Origin: an uncultured Christensenella sp.
GTDB taxonomy: Bacteria; Bacillota; Clostridia; Christensenellales; UBA3700
Direction of reading: 5' to 3'
DNA: 33,508 bases
Assembly: GCA_910577845.1 (NCBI GenBank)
Contig: CAJTNA010000015.1
Span: 1 to 33,508, forward strand
Numbering within the stretch: the first letter of the stretch is position 1; every line of letters starts with the position of its first letter. The position numbers were made by a program, and so were the translations under genes. Positions 24,165 through 33,305 of the stretch are shown here, piece by piece. The notes under the pieces were generated by a model. The model saw only the letters and a program-made list of their open reading frames with translations, was not told the origin of the DNA and searched no databases.

Positions 24165-24527
24165 ATGGAAGAGTACGTTAATATTAATAAGGCAGATGAG
24201 GAGTTTTTAAGGAAATATATGCCATCATATGAAGCCAGTAGTATGATTGCAGATTTTTACTCTATATTTGGTGATAATACAAGGATAAGGATTTTATCTG
24301 CGTTGTCAATTGCAAAAATGTGCGTTTGTGACTTATGTTATACTTTAAAACTTAATCAAAGTACTGTGTCACATCAACTTAAAATTTTACGTGACGCTAA
24401 AATTGTTGGTTGCAAAAGAGATGGTAAGTTGATAGTTTATTACATTACAAATCCTTTTGTCAATGATGTAATTGTTACTGGTGTTGACAATTATCAAAAA
24501 GCTTATGAGTATAGGAAAATTGGATAA
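24165..24527 (+). CDS. ArsR/SmtB-family metal-responsive regulator, 120 aa
   Basis: The winged helix is complete: FGDNTRIRILSAL, MCVCDLCYTLKLNQSTVSHQLKILRDAKIVGCKRDGKLIVYYI. The CVCDL cysteines (Cys53, Cys55) sit at the alpha-3 metal site used by ArsR and CadC-like sensors, and a third Cys58 is close by. No efflux pump or arsenate reductase lies next to it. The neighbouring Cys-rich gene across the divergent promoter region is a possible target (inference). It has an aaggaggt site. Confidence 0.87.
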   Translation: MEEYVNINKADEEFLRKYMPSYEASSMIADFYSIFGDNTRIRILSALSIAKMCVCDLCYTLKLNQSTVSHQLKILRDAKIVGCKRDGKLIVYYITNPFVNDVIVTGVDNYQKAYEYRKIG

Positions 24528-24649
24528 TTATATTAAGTTTGAAAATTGTACAAGACTTAGAGTAAAAGAGTGTGATAGACTTAATGCAACTGCAATAGTT
24601 ATATTTTAAATGTATAATATTAAAAAAATAATTAATTTGGGATAAAGTT

Positions 24650-24679
24650 TTGACACCGCACCAAAATTTATGATAAAAT
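24650..24679 (+). promoter_or_regulatory. uvrC promoter
   Basis: TTGACA at 24650-24655 and TAAAAT at 24674-24679 are 18 bases apart. The start codon is about 60 bases further on. Confidence 0.65.
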
Positions 24680-24738
24680 ACATATAAGAATTTACATTTT
24701 TAAATGTAATAAATGTTCAATCTTGTTTTGGTGTGGAT

Positions 24739-26568
24739 ATGAATGAAATTATTGCACAAAAATTAAAAGATTTACCTGATAAATCTGGCGTTTACATTAT
24801 GAAGTCAGAAAAAGGGGACATATTGTATATTGGTAAGGCTCGCTCTTTAAAAAATAGGGTGCGTCAATATTTTGGTTCTCCAAAAAATAAAACCACTAAA
24901 GTTCTTATAATGGTGTCTAAAATTCACACATTTGATTATATAATTACTCATAATGAAATTGAAGCTTTAGTACTGGAAAATAATCTTATTAAAAAGCATA
25001 AACCACCATATAATATTTTGCTTAAAGACGATAAAAATTATCCATTTATTCGTATTGATATGAAAGATAAGTTTCCAAAAATTCAAGTAGTACGTAAACT
25101 TACAAAAGATGGTGCAAAATACTTTGGTCCATATATGCAAGGAATATCTGCAAAAGAGATTATGGAGTTAATACATTCAGCTTTTCAACTTAGGACTTGT
25201 AATATAAATATGGAAAATCCTCCAAAAAATCACAGACCTTGCCTAAATCATCATATTGGCAGATGTTTAGCTCCTTGCACTGGCAATATTACACGTGAGC
25301 AATATATGGATATAATTGGTGAGGTTATCAAGTTTTTGCAAGGTAATGACAAATCTATTGAGCGAATTATTAAAGATAAAATGGTTTCTGCAAGTGAAAA
25401 AGAGGAGTTCGAACTTGCTATTTACTACCGTGAAAGATTAAAAGTGCTTGAAAAACTAGTAAGAAAACAAGTAACCGCTTTGCCAAGTGATATGGATATG
25501 GACATTTTTGCAATTGCAAGTGACGGAATAAATACCGTAATTTCTATGCTGTTTGTGAGGGGGGGTAAACTTTTAGGTGGTGATAAACAGTTGATTAATG
25601 CCTTAAGCATTGATAATGAATCCACTTTGGAAAGTTTTTTGTATAGTTACTACAATTCTGATAATTTACTTGTAAATCAAATTTTAGTAAATGAGGAATT
25701 TGAGAATATTGAACTTATAAGCAATTATTTGAGTGAGAAAAAAGGTAGTAAAGTATTGGTAGCAACACCTATAATCGGTATTAGGCGTCAGCTTGTGGAT
25801 ATGGCATATGCTAACGCAAAAGATTATCTATCTAAATGTAAATCAACAGAGGAAAGGACATTTAATATGACTTTAGGTGCTGTAAGTCAATTGCAACAAG
25901 TATTAAATATGGATATACCTCCTAACCGAATAGAATGCTATGATATTTCAAATATTAGTGGTACAGATAAAGTATCTAGTATGGTTGTGTTCGAAAACGG
26001 CGAAAAGGCTGGTAAAATGTACAGAAAATTCAAGATAAAAACGGTGGAAGGCAGTAATGACTTTGCTTCAATGAAAGAAACATTAGTTAGACGCTTTTCA
26101 CATTTGAATGACGAGGATATTTCGTTTGGCTCAAAACCCGATTTGATTGTAGTTGATGGTGGTAAAGGTCAACTTAAATATGCTTTGCAAGCAATGGAAG
26201 AGAGTTGTGTGCATTTTAATATAATAAGCTTGGCAGAGCGTGAGGAAGAGATTTATCTACCACATTGCAGTGAACCATTGGTTTTATCTAAAGATAGCCA
26301 AGCGTTAAGACTTTTGCAAAGGATAAGGGATGAGGCACATAGGTTTGCCATAACTTATCACCGCAATTTAAGGGGGAAAAGGCAAACTAAAAGCGAACTT
26401 TTACAAATCGCTGGAGTTGGCGAAAATACTATAAAAAAATTGTTTGCGACATTTAAAACTCTTACTGGGATAAAAAATGCAAGTGTAGAAGAACTTGCGG
26501 AAGTAAAAGGTATTAATAAAAAGGTTGCAACAAATATATACGAATTTTATCATACAGTTATTGACTAA
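24739..26568 (+). CDS. uvrC: Excinuclease ABC subunit C, 609 aa
   Basis: UvrC makes both incisions around bulky DNA lesions after UvrA/UvrB recognition. In order: GIY-YIG endonuclease (SGVYIMKSEKGDILYIGKA), four-Cys-containing segment near TCNINMENPPKNHRPCLNHHIGRCLAPC, UVR helix (about 195-230), the RNase H-like nuclease part (YDISNISGTDKVSSMVVFENG and DLIVVDGGKGQ), and C-terminal helix-hairpin-helix repeats (IAGVGENTIKKLFATF). Length is normal. The ATG at 24739 fits family starts; a GTG two codons earlier is possible. The ribosome binding site is weak. Confidence 0.96.
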   Translation: MNEIIAQKLKDLPDKSGVYIMKSEKGDILYIGKARSLKNRVRQYFGSPKNKTTKVLIMVSKIHTFDYIITHNEIEALVLENNLIKKHKPPYNILLKDDKNYPFIRIDMKDKFPKIQVVRKLTKDGAKYFGPYMQGISAKEIMELIHSAFQLRTCNINMENPPKNHRPCLNHHIGRCLAPCTGNITREQYMDIIGEVIKFLQGNDKSIERIIKDKMVSASEKEEFELAIYYRERLKVLEKLVRKQVTALPSDMDMDIFAIASDGINTVISMLFVRGGKLLGGDKQLINALSIDNESTLESFLYSYYNSDNLLVNQILVNEEFENIELISNYLSEKKGSKVLVATPIIGIRRQLVDMAYANAKDYLSKCKSTEERTFNMTLGAVSQLQQVLNMDIPPNRIECYDISNISGTDKVSSMVVFENGEKAGKMYRKFKIKTVEGSNDFASMKETLVRRFSHLNDEDISFGSKPDLIVVDGGKGQLKYALQAMEESCVHFNIISLAEREEEIYLPHCSEPLVLSKDSQALRLLQRIRDEAHRFAITYHRNLRGKRQTKSELLQIAGVGENTIKKLFATFKTLTGIKNASVEELAEVKGINKKVATNIYEFYHTVID

Positions 26569-26681
26569 TTGTATAAAAAATGTTACATTATAGGTAGTTT
26601 AAATTGTATATATTGATATTTTTTAATAAATTAAGATAAATTTTAGAAAAAACAAGCTTGTTTTTAATGTTGAGGAGAAAA

Positions 26682-27500
26682 ATGAAATATAAATTATTAG
26701 TTTGCGATTTTGACGGAACTTTATATACTGATGACTTTAAAGTAACTCAAAACACTATAAATGCGGTAGAAAAATATAAGCAAGCTGGTGGCAAATTTGT
26801 TATTGCAACTGGTAGATTGTATCAAGCAATTAAGCCTTTTGCACAACTTTTTAACCTTACAGATGAAATTATTACTTATCAAGGCAGTGGCGTATATGAT
26901 ATAAAAACAGATAGCATTATTTTATCAAATGAAATTGAAAATAAATTAGCTATAAAATTATATCAATATATGTACAATACATATGGGGAAATAACTTCAC
27001 CTATTTTGTTTTATGAGGATAAATGTATTGTTGAAGAGGAAAACGAGTATAATAAAATATTTTCACAAATAGTAAAAGTTCCTTTAACTTGCGTAAATAA
27101 AAAACTAGATGTTTATGTGGCAGACAATAATATCAATGCTAGAAAGATTTTGTTTTTAGCAGATGAAAAATTTATAAGACACATTATTAATGATTTAATT
27201 AATAAATTTGGTGACCAACTAAATGTCAATCAATCTAGCAAAGCATTACTAGAATGTGTTAATATAAAAGCTAGCAAAGCAAATGCTATTAAATGGATAG
27301 CAGAGAGATACAACATAAATCAAGATGAGATTTGTGCTATTGGTGACTCAGAAAATGATAATAGTATGATAGAGTATGCGGGGCTAGGTGTTGCAATGGG
27401 TAATGCAATGGAAATCACAAAAAGTGTAGCCGACTATATTTGTGATACAAACAATAATGATGGTGTTGCAAAATTTATTGAACAGGTTATTTTAAAATAG
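26682..27500 (+). CDS. Cof-type HAD-superfamily sugar or nucleotide phosphatase, 272 aa
   Basis: The HAD nucleophile motif CDFDGTLYTDD is at residues 8-18 (Asp9 and Asp11). The Cof-type cap follows, and the C-terminal metal-binding motif GDSENDNSMIEYAGLGVAMGNA closes the fold. Cof-type enzymes dephosphorylate small phosphorylated sugars or cofactors; the substrate is not readable. I chose the ATG at 26682 because it has a gaggag site; an in-frame upstream start lacks one. It lies 113 bases after uvrC. Confidence 0.9.
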   Translation: MKYKLLVCDFDGTLYTDDFKVTQNTINAVEKYKQAGGKFVIATGRLYQAIKPFAQLFNLTDEIITYQGSGVYDIKTDSIILSNEIENKLAIKLYQYMYNTYGEITSPILFYEDKCIVEEENEYNKIFSQIVKVPLTCVNKKLDVYVADNNINARKILFLADEKFIRHIINDLINKFGDQLNVNQSSKALLECVNIKASKANAIKWIAERYNINQDEICAIGDSENDNSMIEYAGLGVAMGNAMEITKSVADYICDTNNNDGVAKFIEQVILK

Positions 27501-27554
27501 TCTCTGATAAATTTGCTTATTAAAATAATTTGCTCAAATATGGATAATACCTTT

Positions 27555-27571
27555 TGAAAATCGGTACTAAA
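27555..27571 (+). repeat. Copy 3 of a 17-base intergenic motif
   Basis: TGAAAATCGG-tac-TAAA lies 54 bases after a stop codon. Related copies occur at 8301 and 23437. Confidence 0.4.
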
Positions 27572-27627
27572 TTATAAAATAATTAAAAATAAGTTTGCAC
27601 AGCTATTAGTGCAAAAGTAGGAGAAAT

Positions 27628-28566
27628 ATGTTAGAGGAAAAAGAGGAAAGAGAGGGCGAGCTTGTTCAAGTAGCTTCCTTAATTGCTGATTGCGGAGTGG
27701 AATTGGTGCAAGGTGAGCTTGCTCACGAAATGTTTTTGACTACTGTCAATGTAAACAGACCAGGACTATTGCTTGCTGGTTTTGCAGATTATTTTGGTGA
27801 GTCAAGAGTACAAGTAATGGGTAATGCAGAATATTACTATTTAGCATCTTGCTCAAAAGAGGAAAGATATAGTAAATTAGATACATTGTTTAGACGTAAA
27901 ATACCTTGTGTTATTTTATCTAAAAATGTTGAGCCTTTTGAGGAAATGTTGGAAATATCAAAAAAATACAATGTGCCATTGTTTAAGTCTAATAAACTTA
28001 CATCGCAACTGGTTAATGATATTGTGACATATCTTAACAGAAAACTTGCATTGTCAACAGCAGTACACGGTGTTTTGATAGAGGTCAGTGGTATAGGTGT
28101 GCTTATAACTGGTTATAGTGGTATGGGCAAAAGCGAAACTGCTATGGAACTTATCCATCGTGGACATAGATTAATTGCAGATGATAATGTGGTTGCAAAA
28201 CGTATTCAAGACGAGATTATTGGAACTTCTCCAGATACTATAAGACATTTTATGGAAATTCGAGGTGTAGGCATAATAGATGTACGTAGTATGTTTGGTG
28301 TAGGCTCAGTTTTAAAAGAAAAAAGCATTGACCTAGTTATAGAATTGCAAGTTTGGCGTAGTGATATAGAATATGATAGACTTGGCTTGGATAGCAAGTT
28401 TGAGGAAATTTTAGGCGTAAAAATTCCAAAACTTACAATGCCAGTTATGCCTGGACGAAATTTAGCAATTGTTGTAGAGGTTGCAGCACGTAATGAACGT
28501 TTGAAAAAGCTTGGTTTCAATGCTGTTGAACAATTGTTATCTAATGTGCATTTTGGTGAGGATTGA
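27628..28566 (+). CDS. hprK: HPr kinase/phosphorylase, 312 aa
   Basis: It phosphorylates and dephosphorylates Ser46 of HPr, setting catabolite repression in low-GC Gram-positives. The N-terminal regulatory half is followed by His147, the P-loop GYSGMGKS (162-169), the DD pair at 185-186 and the HprK signature MEIRGVGIIDVRSMFGVG. An inverted repeat tttgcac / gtgcaaa at 27594-27615 lies just before the aggag site. The nadE-like gene begins 2 bases after its stop. lgt often follows hprK in Bacillota, but here it is elsewhere in the window. Confidence 0.95.
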   Translation: MLEEKEEREGELVQVASLIADCGVELVQGELAHEMFLTTVNVNRPGLLLAGFADYFGESRVQVMGNAEYYYLASCSKEERYSKLDTLFRRKIPCVILSKNVEPFEEMLEISKKYNVPLFKSNKLTSQLVNDIVTYLNRKLALSTAVHGVLIEVSGIGVLITGYSGMGKSETAMELIHRGHRLIADDNVVAKRIQDEIIGTSPDTIRHFMEIRGVGIIDVRSMFGVGSVLKEKSIDLVIELQVWRSDIEYDRLGLDSKFEEILGVKIPKLTMPVMPGRNLAIVVEVAARNERLKKLGFNAVEQLLSNVHFGED

Positions 28567-28568
28567 TT

Positions 28569-29291
28569 ATGAATTATGAGTTAGAAGTTAAAAATAGAGT
28601 TGAGTGGATAAAAAATGTTTTAAACAAAACTGGAGCTAAGGGTGTTATTTTGGGTAATAGTGGTGGAAAGGACTGCAGTTTGGTTGAAATTCTGTGTAGA
28701 ATGGCTACACCAAATGTTTTATCTGTAATAATGCCTTGTGAATCGTCTCAAAATTATGGCAGTGATAGAGACCACGCCTATCTTGTGGCAAAGGCTTTTG
28801 ATATTCCAACAATTGAAGTTGATATTACACGTGCAAAACAAGAGTTAAAAAAAGTTATTGAGCCGTTTGCTGGTAATGATGTTCCTATGGCATACAACAA
28901 TATAAACCCAAGACTTAGAATGTCTGTAATTTACGCTATTGGTCAAGCAAAGGGATACCTTGTAGCGGGTACTGGTAATGCAAGCGAAATTTATATGGGG
29001 TATTTTACTAAATGGGGGGACGGCGGTTATGATTTTAACCCTATCAACGATTTGCTTGTAGAAGACGTTTATGGTATGTTGAAATACTTAAATTGTCCTG
29101 AACAAATTATTGAAAAAAAACCAAGTGCTGGTTTGTACGAAGGTCAAACAGACGAGTTGGAAATGGGTGTATCTTATACCGAAATTGATAAATATATCAA
29201 AACAGGTAAGAGTGATTTTGCGGAAAAAATTCAGTCTGCTCATAATAGAACTGAACATAAACGAGTAGGTGCTTTAAAGTATAAGGAATAA
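28569..29291 (+). CDS. nadE: NH3-dependent NAD+ synthetase, 240 aa
   Basis: It amidates nicotinic acid adenine dinucleotide to NAD+ using ATP and ammonia. The PP-loop GNSGGKDCS is near residue 30. The conserved TGNASEIYMGYFTKWGDGGYDFNPINDLLVEDVYGML segment follows, and the end carries GLYEGQTDELEMGVSYTEID, as in NadE. No glutaminase domain is present, so ammonia is the nitrogen source. The ATG at 28569 follows the hprK stop by 2 bases, using a ggtgagg site inside hprK, so expression is coupled. It is slightly shorter than typical enzymes (250-275). Confidence 0.9.
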   Translation: MNYELEVKNRVEWIKNVLNKTGAKGVILGNSGGKDCSLVEILCRMATPNVLSVIMPCESSQNYGSDRDHAYLVAKAFDIPTIEVDITRAKQELKKVIEPFAGNDVPMAYNNINPRLRMSVIYAIGQAKGYLVAGTGNASEIYMGYFTKWGDGGYDFNPINDLLVEDVYGMLKYLNCPEQIIEKKPSAGLYEGQTDELEMGVSYTEIDKYIKTGKSDFAEKIQSAHNRTEHKRVGALKYKE

Positions 29292-29317
29292 TAACTTTAC
29301 TTAAAAAATTAAGTGTA

Positions 29318-29334
29318 TGCAATTTTCAATTGCA
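29318..29334. repeat. Small palindrome after nadE
   Basis: tgcaatt-ttc-aattgca, 7-bp arms. There is no T-run, so it is a weak terminator at best. Confidence 0.35.
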
Positions 29335-29408
29335 ATAAATAAAATTATTTATAAAGTAAATTTATTTTAGCCAATTGAATTAATATATATTTAAAACGTA
29401 ATTACAAT

Positions 29409-30020
29409 TTATTTTATTTCATTATAATTTTTGATTTTTGCCAGATGATAATAAATAGTCGTACGATTTTTCTTTAATTTATCACTGGCTTCTTTCATTG
29501 TGATTTTACCAGTATCAAAATCATTAATTACTGATATAAAGTAAGGTGAGTAAACTTCTTTTGGTCTACCAAATTGTACGCCACGCCGTCTTGCAGCTTG
29601 AATACCTACACGCTGGCGGTCTATAATGTTACGTCTTTCATTTTCTGCAACAAAAGACAAAATTTGTAATACTAAGTCAGATACTAAGCGGTTAGTCAAT
29701 GAGCCGTCTGCCATACGTGTATCAAGTAGTGGCATATCCATTACAAAAATATTCGCCTTTAGTTTGTCTGTAATCTTTTTCCATTCTCTAATGATTGCGG
29801 AATAGTTCCTGCCAAGGCGGTCAATAGATTTTACTACAACTAAATCTCCATTTTTTAACTTCCGAATAAGTCTTTGATAGTTTTTTCTTTCAAAATTTTT
29901 GCCACTTTTTTTGTCACAAAAAATATTCTTTTCATCAATACCAAATTCCTTAAAAGCATCCATTTGCCTTTGTAAATTTTGGTCGTGAGAGGATACTCTT
30001 GCATATCCGTAAATTTTCAT
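29409..30020 (-). CDS. Serine recombinase of the resolvase/invertase family, 203 aa
   Basis: The small serine recombinase layout is complete: YARVSSHDQNLQRQMDAF with the catalytic Ser near 10, VVKSIDRLGRN with the active-site arginines, SFVAENERRNIIDRQRVGIQAARRRGVQFGRP, and a C-terminal helix-turn-helix (ITMKEASDKLKKNRTTIYYHL). This size fits Hin/Gin/Tn3-type enzymes that invert or resolve DNA between short sites, not large integrases. No transposase or other mobile gene is adjacent, so it is an orphan. It lies about 20 kb from the left-hand element and is not obviously its integrase. Confidence 0.92.
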   Translation of the reverse strand: MKIYGYARVSSHDQNLQRQMDAFKEFGIDEKNIFCDKKSGKNFERKNYQRLIRKLKNGDLVVVKSIDRLGRNYSAIIREWKKITDKLKANIFVMDMPLLDTRMADGSLTNRLVSDLVLQILSFVAENERRNIIDRQRVGIQAARRRGVQFGRPKEVYSPYFISVINDFDTGKITMKEASDKLKKNRTTIYYHLAKIKNYNEIK

Positions 30021-30062
30021 ACGTAACTCCTATAATGTATTTATATTTATTTATTAATAAAA

Positions 30063-30096
30063 AATCACAAAGTGCTAGGAATAACACTTTGTGATT
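30063..30096 (-). terminator. Terminator of the Na/phosphate symporter gene
   Basis: A 12-bp perfect stem (aatcacaaagtg with cactttgtgatt), 10-base loop and a T-run on the minus strand (A-run at 30059-30064). It lies just before the recombinase gene. Confidence 0.9.
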
Positions 30097-30120
30097 GAAT
30101 TGTAATAATTGTTTTCAATA

Positions 30121-31860
30121 CTATTTGATTATTGCATATACTTTTTTAGGCTTTGCAGTGTAGTCAGTTATACTCTTTGCAATGTTTTGCATATGGTCAG
30201 ATATACGTTCCAAGTTTGATACCAAACTCAAATATACCGCACCAGTGCTAGCAGAGCATTGATTGTTATTAAGCCTTTTGATATGGTCTCTATCTAATAT
30301 TGATTTAAAGTCGTCCACCATATCCTCATATTTATATACAGTTTCCAAAAGTTCCATATCTTGATATTCAAAAGCTTTAACCGCAAACTCAAAAACTTTA
30401 TGTATAGCTTCTGTCATTTCGTCTAATTGTGCAATAGCCATATCAGAAAAAGTGGTTTTTAATCGTTGTAATTCCTCAGCATATTCCATAATATTCTCAG
30501 AGTAGTCACCAACTCTTTCCAAGTCAGATACTACGTGATAGAATGAGGCAAGCATTAATTCGTCTTTAAAGGAAATTTCTTTTGCAGAAAGCTCTACCAA
30601 AAACTTGGATATCTCTCTGTTTAAAAAGTTCAAATGCTTTTCTCTGTCTGCAAACTTTTCTTGCTTTTCAACTTTACCATTTTTAACACAACTTAATGAT
30701 AATTTGAAGTTTTTATATGCAAGCTCGCTCATTAAAATAATTTCGTGTTTAGTTTGGTTTATTGCGATTGCTGGTGTTGACAAAATGCGTTTATCAATGT
30801 ATTTGAATCTTTCTGGCATAAAGTTTTCTTCAATGTCGTCTTTAGATTTTTTCTCTGGTATAACCTTTGTAGCTATCCAAACAAGAGTTTTTACAAACGG
30901 AATCAAAAGTAATGTCATTGCTACGTTAAAGAAAGTATGGAACATAGCACATTGCGTTTCAATAAGGTTAGGGAACATTGCTTCAAACAGCTTATCAATA
31001 GGTGCCCAAAAGATAATAGGGAAAAATACAATTGCACCAATAACATTAAACAATAAATGTATAAAACTTGCACGCTTTGCATTTGTGTTTGTTCCAAAAG
31101 ATGCAATGATAGATGTCACGCAAGAACCGATATTTACGCCAAGTGTTGCAAACATAATAGATTTAATCGGTATCCCGAATGTGCCAGCAAGTGCTATCAT
31201 TATACCTGTTGTAGCAGAAGAACTTTGTACCAAAGCGGTAAGTGCCATTGCAATAATTATAAGTAAAGCAGGGTTAGTTGTTTTTACTAAAGCATCTGTA
31301 ATTGCAGGTATTTTTGTAAAAACGGACATTGATTCTTTCATTACATTCATACCTACAAAGACCATTCCCAAACCCGCAAGTAATGCACCAATTTTTTTAA
31401 TAGAATCTTTTTTGCCAAGCATTTGCATAAATGCACCTACAGCTGCAAGGACTGCAAACCACGCTGTAATTTTTAGTGATTCCAAAGCTACAATTTGTGC
31501 TGTTATTGTTGTACCAATGTTCGCACCCATTATGATTGGGGTAGCTTGAGTTAGTGTCATAAGTCCCGCATTAACAAAACCTACAACCATTACCGTTGTA
31601 GCTCCAGATGACTGAATAACTGCAGTAACACCCGCACCAGTTAGTAGTCCAGTAAAGCGGTTACCACTAATTTTGTCAAATATTGTTCGGATTTTGCTAC
31701 CCGCCAAAGTTTCCAAATTGCTACCCATAGCATTAATACCAATAAGAAAGACACCAGTACCAGCCAGCATAAGTAACACACTCTCTATAATTTCCATTAC
31801 TCCAGGAATTGTTGAGGTAGCAGTGGTAACATTAGCTAATAAAGCTCCAAAAAAATTCAT
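30121..31860 (-). CDS. Na+/phosphate symporter (NptA/PNaS type) with PhoU-like tail, 579 aa
   Basis: This membrane transporter carries the two inverted phosphate/Na+ motifs of the family, QSSGATTVMVVGFVNAG near residue 63 and QSSSATTGIMIALAG near residue 212, each after the TG/GTxL-type helix set. About eight to nine helices run to residue 330. The cytoplasmic C-terminal 230 residues are helical and PhoU-like (LERVGDYSENI and LERISDHMQNIAKS pairs), as in many bacterial Na/Pi transporters. A ribosome binding site (gcgaggt) precedes the start. It is monocistronic. Confidence 0.92.
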   Translation of the reverse strand: MNFFGALLANVTTATSTIPGVMEIIESVLLMLAGTGVFLIGINAMGSNLETLAGSKIRTIFDKISGNRFTGLLTGAGVTAVIQSSGATTVMVVGFVNAGLMTLTQATPIIMGANIGTTITAQIVALESLKITAWFAVLAAVGAFMQMLGKKDSIKKIGALLAGLGMVFVGMNVMKESMSVFTKIPAITDALVKTTNPALLIIIAMALTALVQSSSATTGIMIALAGTFGIPIKSIMFATLGVNIGSCVTSIIASFGTNTNAKRASFIHLLFNVIGAIVFFPIIFWAPIDKLFEAMFPNLIETQCAMFHTFFNVAMTLLLIPFVKTLVWIATKVIPEKKSKDDIEENFMPERFKYIDKRILSTPAIAINQTKHEIILMSELAYKNFKLSLSCVKNGKVEKQEKFADREKHLNFLNREISKFLVELSAKEISFKDELMLASFYHVVSDLERVGDYSENIMEYAEELQRLKTTFSDMAIAQLDEMTEAIHKVFEFAVKAFEYQDMELLETVYKYEDMVDDFKSILDRDHIKRLNNNQCSASTGAVYLSLVSNLERISDHMQNIAKSITDYTAKPKKVYAIIK

Positions 31861-32172
31861 TTTAACCTCGCTATTTTATTCTCATATGTATAAGCAAAAT
31901 TGCTCTATTAAAATTTTATAATAATTGTAAAACTATGTCAAGCAAATAACAATAATTTATACTGGGAATAAGTAAAATTTATGACATTTTTTTTATTTTG
32001 TTATTTAAAACATTCCTTTATATAAATTTATCGTTCACTAAATTTTATTATTTTGCTTTTTTGGTTATGATAAATTAATAAATAATGCAAGGCAAAATTT
32101 TAATCAGATATATTCTTGTAATTAAACAGCTATTGAGTATTTTAGCAATTTCAAATAGTATTAATTTTTATA
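31861..32172. other. AT-rich gap, nothing recognised
   Basis: It lies between the Na/phosphate symporter start and the GH16 stop. I see no coding frame, RNA gene or strong terminator-type hairpin. Confidence 0.55.
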
Positions 32173-33243
32173 TTATACTTTTTTATTTTTTTTAAATTTA
32201 ATAATCAATAAAATACTAATTCCAATAACAATAGCACCAATAATGCAACCCACAATTGTTAAGGCAGTAAATAGTCCTTTCATATCTTTAAAATCACTAA
32301 TTGATTTAATGGAATCAACATAATCGGAATTTTGATAAACTCTAACTGATTGTATTATAAAATCATTTGTATCATCTAAATGATTTTCAAATATACCTAT
32401 TTTTTGTCCGTATGGTCCATATACAGCATCTCGTATTTCTACTGTTAATCTTAAAAATTCCGCAGTTTGTGAAACACCACCAAAATTTGTTGCCCAAACT
32501 GGGGTGTCATCAACATATACTACATATCTGTCTGGTGTCCATAGTAGGGCATACTTATGAGCTTTGCCATCATATAGATTGTAAGGCATTTTGGTAACAT
32601 TGTCAGTCATTTTATACCAAGGTGCATCATACGCATCATAATGAATAGCTTGCCCCGTATAAGTGGGATTAGTGTGGCAGAATGAAGACTCATAAACATC
32701 TACTTCACAACCATCTTTGCCACCATTTCCAACTTGAGGAGTAGCATCGCTTTGTAACCAAAATGCTGACCACATACCACTACCACGTGGTACAATTACA
32801 GTTGCCTCAAAATATCCAAATGCTTGAGTAAAACCAACATTCTTGTCATTTCCAACTTTATCCTCTCTTACAACAGGGCGAGTTTCTATTCCGCTTGTAA
32901 ACACTCCTTCACTTTTATCGCAAATGTCACAAATATGATTACTTTTTCTTTCACTTTTTATTACAACACCTTTGTCACTAAAATTAACCATTTGGTCACA
33001 CCAATATTCATATTTTCTTTTGCTGTGTGTAGATGGTGCCCAACCAGCTTGATACAATTCTTGCATATCTTTTATTTTTGCAAAATCTACATCCATAGTA
33101 TTTTGCCATTTGCTATCAGTCAAATCGGGTAGAGATGTATCAAACTTATCTTTCCAATTACTACTATTACAACCAGTTGACACAATTATAAACACACTAC
33201 ATACCAAAACTATTAAAAGTAAAAAACTTATTTTCTTTTTCAT
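32173..33243 (-). CDS. Glycoside hydrolase family 16 lipoprotein with C-terminal membrane helix, 356 aa
   Basis: The GH16 jelly-roll catalytic motif EVDVYE is at 180-185 (ExDxxE type: Glu180 nucleophile, Asp182, Glu185 acid/base). It is preceded by GYFEATVIVPRGSGMWSAFWLQSD and followed by HKYALLWTPDRYVVYVDDTPVW, the standard flanks. The family cleaves beta-1,3 and beta-1,3/1,4 glucans or related algal and plant glycans, outside the cell. The N-terminal signal ends in the lipobox VSTGC (Cys25). Unusually, a second hydrophobic helix (about 322-344) and a Lys-rich tail close the protein, so it may be anchored at both ends. A gggaaa-type site precedes the ATG. Confidence 0.92.
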   Translation of the reverse strand: MKKKISFLLLIVLVCSVFIIVSTGCNSSNWKDKFDTSLPDLTDSKWQNTMDVDFAKIKDMQELYQAGWAPSTHSKRKYEYWCDQMVNFSDKGVVIKSERKSNHICDICDKSEGVFTSGIETRPVVREDKVGNDKNVGFTQAFGYFEATVIVPRGSGMWSAFWLQSDATPQVGNGGKDGCEVDVYESSFCHTNPTYTGQAIHYDAYDAPWYKMTDNVTKMPYNLYDGKAHKYALLWTPDRYVVYVDDTPVWATNFGGVSQTAEFLRLTVEIRDAVYGPYGQKIGIFENHLDDTNDFIIQSVRVYQNSDYVDSIKSISDFKDMKGLFTALTIVGCIIGAIVIGISILLIIKFKKNKKV

Positions 33244-33276
33244 AATTTCCCTTTTTGCTTTTATTAAATTATATCA

Positions 33277-33305
33277 ATTATAACATAACAATTTTACAAA
33301 ATCAA
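33277..33305 (-). promoter_or_regulatory. GH16 gene promoter
   Basis: On the minus strand TTGATT (33305-33300) and TATAAT (33282-33277) are 17 bases apart, about 35 bases before the GH16 start. Confidence 0.7.

Noticed and set aside
29409..30020. Serine recombinase as the integrase of the left-hand element
   Set aside because: It is about 20 kb from the element end, beyond the tRNA junction, and is a short resolvase/invertase type rather than a phage integrase.
30605..31549. Long open frame (314 codons) on the plus strand
   Set aside because: It lies antisense within the Na/phosphate symporter gene, has no family-like sequence, and the minus-strand frame carries clear transporter motifs.
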